Shown one piece after another: positions 61,301-64,000 of a DNA stretch of 64,000 nt. The translations under genes and the position numbers were made by a program. The stretch covers positions 186,001 to 250,000 of the forward strand of contig CAVRYH010000012.1 in the NCBI GenBank assembly GCA_963725395.1, written 5' to 3'. The stretch's first letter is position 1. Each line of letters opens with the position of its first letter. Origin of the DNA: Bog-756 sp963725395 (GTDB lineage: Bacteria > Actinomycetota > Acidimicrobiia > Acidimicrobiales > RAAP-2). The notes under the pieces were generated by a model, which saw nothing but the letters and a program-made list of their open reading frames with translations, ran no database searches and was not told the origin of the DNA.

Positions 61301-62977
61301 CTATCCGAGCTTCTCCATGGCCCTGGTCCAAGCCAACCATGTCTGATAGCCACCGTCTAGATTCCGCGCCCGAATTCCAAGCTCCTGCATCAGCGCCGTA
61401 GCCGTATGCCCTCGCTGACCTACTTGGCAGTAGACGACAACCGGCCCGTGACCAAGCGATGCCAGGCTGTCACGGAGCGAATCGATCGGAAGATTGACGG
61501 ACCCTTCGATTGCACCGGCTGCGTGCTCCTCTGGGGTTCGCACATCAATGACCGGCCATCCCTTCTCCACCAGCTGACCCAGCTCCTGAGGCTCGACAAT
61601 GTCACACTGTCCACTCAGAACGTTCTCCGCCATATAGCCCAGGAGATTGACCGGATCCTTGGCCGACGAGAACGGCGGCGCGTACGCCAATTCGAGATCA
61701 GCAAGTTGATCAGCGGTGACGCTGCTGGCCATCGCCGTGGCGATCACATCGATTCTCTTGTCTACGCCGCTCCGGCCGACGATCTGAGCTCCGAGGATCG
61801 TGCCATCGTTCGGGTCGAAGATGAGCTTCGCGGCCATGCGAGTCGCCCCCGGATAGTAGGTCGCGTGGTTGAAGGGATGGGAGTGGATTGTCTGAAAGGG
61901 TCGTCCGGCAGCCTGCAGCCGTCGTTCGTTCCATCCGACAGTGGCGGCGACGACTTCGAAGACTTTCACGATGGCCGTACCGAGGGAGGGCACTGTTCGT
62001 GAAGGTCTCCCGGCGATATGGTCCGCCACCCTTCTCCCCTGGCGGTTGGCCACATTGGCCAACGCGATGAGCGAACTGGCGTGTGAGATTGCATCCGGCT
62101 TCTCTGTCGCATCGCCGACGGCGTAAATATGCGGGTCATTGGTCTGATTCTCGGCGTTCACCGCGATGCCGCCGCTCGGCCCGAGCTCGAGCCCGGCGAG
62201 TTCGGCCAGGTGGACGTCCGGCCTGACTCCGATCGCCCCGACGACAATCTCGGCCGCGAGTATGCGACCGTCGCTCAGGGTGACTGATCGCTCCTCCACG
62301 GATGCCACGGACACACCTGTTTCGACCGCCACGCCGTTGGCCACCAGTTCGTCGCACACCAGGATGGCGAGCTCAGGATCGAGCGGCGGCAGGACCTGAG
62401 GCGTGGCCTCGACGATGGTGACCTCGAGACCTTGTCTCACGAGGTTCTCCGCCATCTCCAAGCCGATGAAGCCGGCGCCGATCACGACGGCCGTATTCGG
62501 GTCTACATCGACCTCGGTGGCCAGGGTAGCGGCGTCCTCTACGGTCCTCAGCGTCCGCACCCTCTCGTAGCCAGGGATGGGCAGTCGCACCGGAGCCGCC
62601 CCCATGCTCAGGACCAGCTTGTCGTAGGCCACGACGCCTTCCTCGCCGCTGATCGTCGACCTGGTCCGGACGGTGCCAGCCAACCTATCGATCGCCACCA
62701 CTTCCTGGTTGATTCGGACATCGAGCCGGAAGCGGTCGAAGAGCTGTTCGGGGGTCTGAAGTGTGAGATCCTCTTCCTCTTCGATGAGGCCTCCTACGAA
62801 ATAAGGAAGCCCGCAATTGGCGAACGACACGTGCCCAGACCGCTCGAGGACGGTGATGGTGACCTCGGCATCGAGGCGACGAAGGCGAGTGGCGGTCGAC
62901 ATACCGCCGGCCACCCCGCCGACGATCACCACCCGGTACTTCCCATCAACTGGTCCCTTCGTCATCGGGAAAGCCAC
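61301..62977 (-). CDS. CoA-disulfide reductase-like flavoprotein fused to rhodanese
   Basis: 558 aa from GTG 62977, fixed by AGGAGG 5 nt upstream. FAD-binding VVIVGGVAGGMSTATRLRRL, active Cys in SFANCGLPYFVGG (CoADR type, single Cys), NAD-binding VVIGAGFIGLEMAENLV, FAD motif IYAVGDATE, and dimerisation domain with AYAPPFSSAKDPVN. C-terminal rhodanese (about 465-555) with active Cys in VVYCQVGQRGH. This architecture reduces CoA-disulfide or persulfide species. Divergent from a CstR-like repressor with which it shares operators. Confidence 0.93.
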   Translation of the reverse strand: MAFPMTKGPVDGKYRVVIVGGVAGGMSTATRLRRLDAEVTITVLERSGHVSFANCGLPYFVGGLIEEEEDLTLQTPEQLFDRFRLDVRINQEVVAIDRLAGTVRTRSTISGEEGVVAYDKLVLSMGAAPVRLPIPGYERVRTLRTVEDAATLATEVDVDPNTAVVIGAGFIGLEMAENLVRQGLEVTIVEATPQVLPPLDPELAILVCDELVANGVAVETGVSVASVEERSVTLSDGRILAAEIVVGAIGVRPDVHLAELAGLELGPSGGIAVNAENQTNDPHIYAVGDATEKPDAISHASSLIALANVANRQGRRVADHIAGRPSRTVPSLGTAIVKVFEVVAATVGWNERRLQAAGRPFQTIHSHPFNHATYYPGATRMAAKLIFDPNDGTILGAQIVGRSGVDKRIDVIATAMASSVTADQLADLELAYAPPFSSAKDPVNLLGYMAENVLSGQCDIVEPQELGQLVEKGWPVIDVRTPEEHAAGAIEGSVNLPIDSLRDSLASLGHGPVVVYCQVGQRGHTATALMQELGIRARNLDGGYQTWLAWTRAMEKLG

Positions 62978-63121
62978 AACTTCCTCCTGGCAACTGGCGC
63001 CTGAGTAGTCCGACACTGACAACGCTCATCCCTGGGCACCTCACCCAATACCTGCTCAACGTGGGCTCCACAGCCCTTCCATGTCGGACGACCGCACTTC
63101 TTGCAGGTAGTAGCTCTGCAC

Positions 63122-63205
63122 ATACCCCATAGGGTATCAGCAGAGAACACCGCCCGCAATGCAAGCGACCGTTCATTCGATGTGGGTTGATACCCAAGGG
63201 GGTAT
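63122..63205. promoter_or_regulatory. Two CsoR/CstR-type operators between cstR and the reductase gene
   Basis: ATACCC-CATA-GGGTAT at 63122-63137 and ATACCC-AAGG-GGGTAT at 63190-63205 share identical 6-bp arms and 4-bp spacers, the known architecture of CsoR/CstR-family sites. They lie in the 280-bp region between the divergent starts (62977 and 63258), so the repressor can control both genes. Confidence 0.85.
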
Positions 63206-63257
63206 ATTTGAATCGACAGACGACACCAAGAAGCAAGAAGGCAGTGAAGGAGCGAGT

Positions 63258-63527
63258 GTGCAACTACCCGATGAAGTGGTCACGGACCTCCGCAAGCGGC
63301 TGAAGCGTGCCGGAGGCCAGGTCCAGGCCGTGGAGACCATGCTGGCCGAAGGCCGCGAGTGCCGGGACATCGTGACCCAGCTGAGTGCCGCCACCAGGGC
63401 CCTTGAACAGGTCGGGTTCCGTCTGATCGCCAGCGGCCTGACCTTCTGCATCGAGCATCCCGATGAGGCGGCCGAGTCTGGCTATCCACTCGATGAGGTC
63501 CAGCGGCTGTTCACCAAACTGGCTTGA
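63258..63527 (+). CDS. CsoR/RcnR-family repressor, CstR-like (persulfide-sensing type)
   Basis: 89 aa from GTG 63258, set by GAAGGAG 5 nt upstream. Four-helix CsoR fold: LRKRLKRAGGQVQAVETMLA, then ECRDIVTQLSAATRALEQVG with the first Cys, and GLTFCIEHP with the second Cys. The His found four residues before the second Cys in copper-sensing CsoR is Gly here, so it is more like the sulfide/persulfide sensor CstR. Supported by the divergent reductase-rhodanese and two matching operators. Confidence 0.87.
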   Translation: MQLPDEVVTDLRKRLKRAGGQVQAVETMLAEGRECRDIVTQLSAATRALEQVGFRLIASGLTFCIEHPDEAAESGYPLDEVQRLFTKLA

Positions 63528-63549
63528 GCAGGTTTCTCAGAGAACCTGC
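63528..63549 (+). terminator. Hairpin after the cstR-like gene
   Basis: GCAGGTT-T-CTC pairs with GAGAACCTGC (one bulged T), directly after the TGA at 63525-63527. No T-tract. Confidence 0.6.
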
Positions 63550-63879
63550 CCTGGCAATTGCCTACATGAACAATGGCCGCATGGACCGCTCTCGTCTGGA
63601 ATCGCCCTGTGCGACTCTATCGATCCGTCAAAGCAACGGTGGAAGTAAAGCGCTCCTACTGCTCGGAGAGATCGAGCACTGCCGAGTCGAGTCCACGATG
63701 AAAGCCACGGAAGACCTGATCGAACAGGTCATGGACATCATCACCGTTGGCGAGTTCTACGCCATGGCCGCCGGTGGCGAGATCATCCTCACGTAAGGTT
63801 CGGTGGTGCGCTTTGATGAAAGTGGTGTCCGAAGAGCAATTCCCACTGAGCATCCGGCCACCGACATCGGAGGACAGTA
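63550..63879. other. Gap with a doubtful short open frame
   Basis: 330 bp. A frame ending at 63796 encodes a peptide finishing MDIITVGEFYAMAAGGEIIL, but it has no ribosome-binding site and no recognised family, so no gene is called. The region directly before 63880 carries GGAGG for the next gene. Confidence 0.35.
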
Positions 63880-64000
63880 ATGGCACTTTCTGACGGAGTA
63901 CTTCCAGGGACCGCCCTTCGGGTCGGGGACGAATGGGTGCCCATCATCGGTTCGGCGCGCGTTTATGTCTGCGGAATCACCCCGTACGACACGACCCACC
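63880..64000 (+). CDS. mshC: Start of cysteine ligase, mshC-like (cut by window edge)
   Basis: ATG after CGGAGGACA. The first 40 residues include ARVYVCGITPYDTTH, matching the class I cysteinyl-ligase start YVCGITPYD-TH found in mycothiol ligase MshC; cysteinyl-tRNA synthetases have a YVCGPTVYD-type sequence instead. The HIGH motif would follow just outside the window. If MshC, the organism makes mycothiol. Only the N-terminus is visible, so CysS remains possible. Confidence 0.65.
   Translation, partial: MALSDGVLPGTALRVGDEWVPIIGSARVYVCGITPYDTTH

Overview
The window looks like chromosome of a high-GC Gram-positive bacterium (Actinomycetota). The evidence is gene content. There is a Mycobacterium-like cell-envelope signalling block (crgA, trpG/pabA, pknB, pbpA, pstP, two FHA genes, tRNA-Leu). 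There are F420/flavin luciferase-like oxidoreductases, a DUF1707/PspC sensor-kinase cluster, an Rpf-like cell-wall protein, and at the right edge the start of what looks like mshC (mycothiol synthesis). Acidimicrobiia is a plausible class, but the sequence alone does not settle it. No rRNA, CRISPR array or replication origin was seen; there is one tRNA.

Layout. 0-9.2 kb: a VOC dioxygenase with a divergent TetR, an APC antiporter, a MarR/methyltransferase pair with clear operators, a NodIJ-like ABC exporter (ATPase frameshifted), a TMEM175-like channel (frameshifted) and peptide deformylase (frameshifted). 9.2-14.6 kb: alkylation repair (ogt plus an Ada-AlkA fusion) and a MacB-like ABC system. 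14.7-17.7 kb: a membrane-stress type cluster (DUF1707 protein, PspC protein, PspC-fused histidine kinase, NarL-type regulator) with a perfect 30-bp palindrome at the kinase start. 17.7-36.2 kb: mostly housekeeping and metabolic genes (phospholipase C, EamA transporter, Rpf-like transglycosylase, amine oxidase-like flavoprotein, CbiX, CBS protein, DevS/DevR-like pair, G6PDH, AlkA, SDR, LLM flavoenzymes, thioesterase, thiolase). 36.3-43.5 kb: the cell division/Ser-Thr kinase cluster, which follows the M. tuberculosis order but has no rodA and no pknA, ending at tRNA-Leu(CAG).

43.5-57.1 kb: an accessory region directly next to the tRNA. It is visibly lower in GC and is bounded by a decayed IS3-family copy on the left and a decayed IS30-family copy on the right. 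It holds an orphan Tat-lipoprotein solute-binding protein, a truncated and a complete copy of a CrtC/AttH-like lipocalin-fold protein, a CaiB/BaiF CoA-transferase, three TetR regulators each next to its own inverted or direct repeat operators, a YhgE-like membrane protein, an NAD(P)-dependent epimerase-like enzyme and a DUF3291-like protein. It looks like an uncharacterised, repressor-controlled catabolic or detoxification module. 57.1-64 kb: secreted proteins, an ECF sigma factor, a transposase fragment, and a persulfide-response pair (CstR-like repressor and CoA-disulfide reductase-rhodanese fusion) with two identical-architecture operators.

A recurrent feature is the single-base frameshift in otherwise well conserved genes (near 5448, 8040, 9060, 28050 and 58889). 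One affects peptide deformylase, normally an essential gene, so base-level assembly errors are a serious alternative to true pseudogenes.
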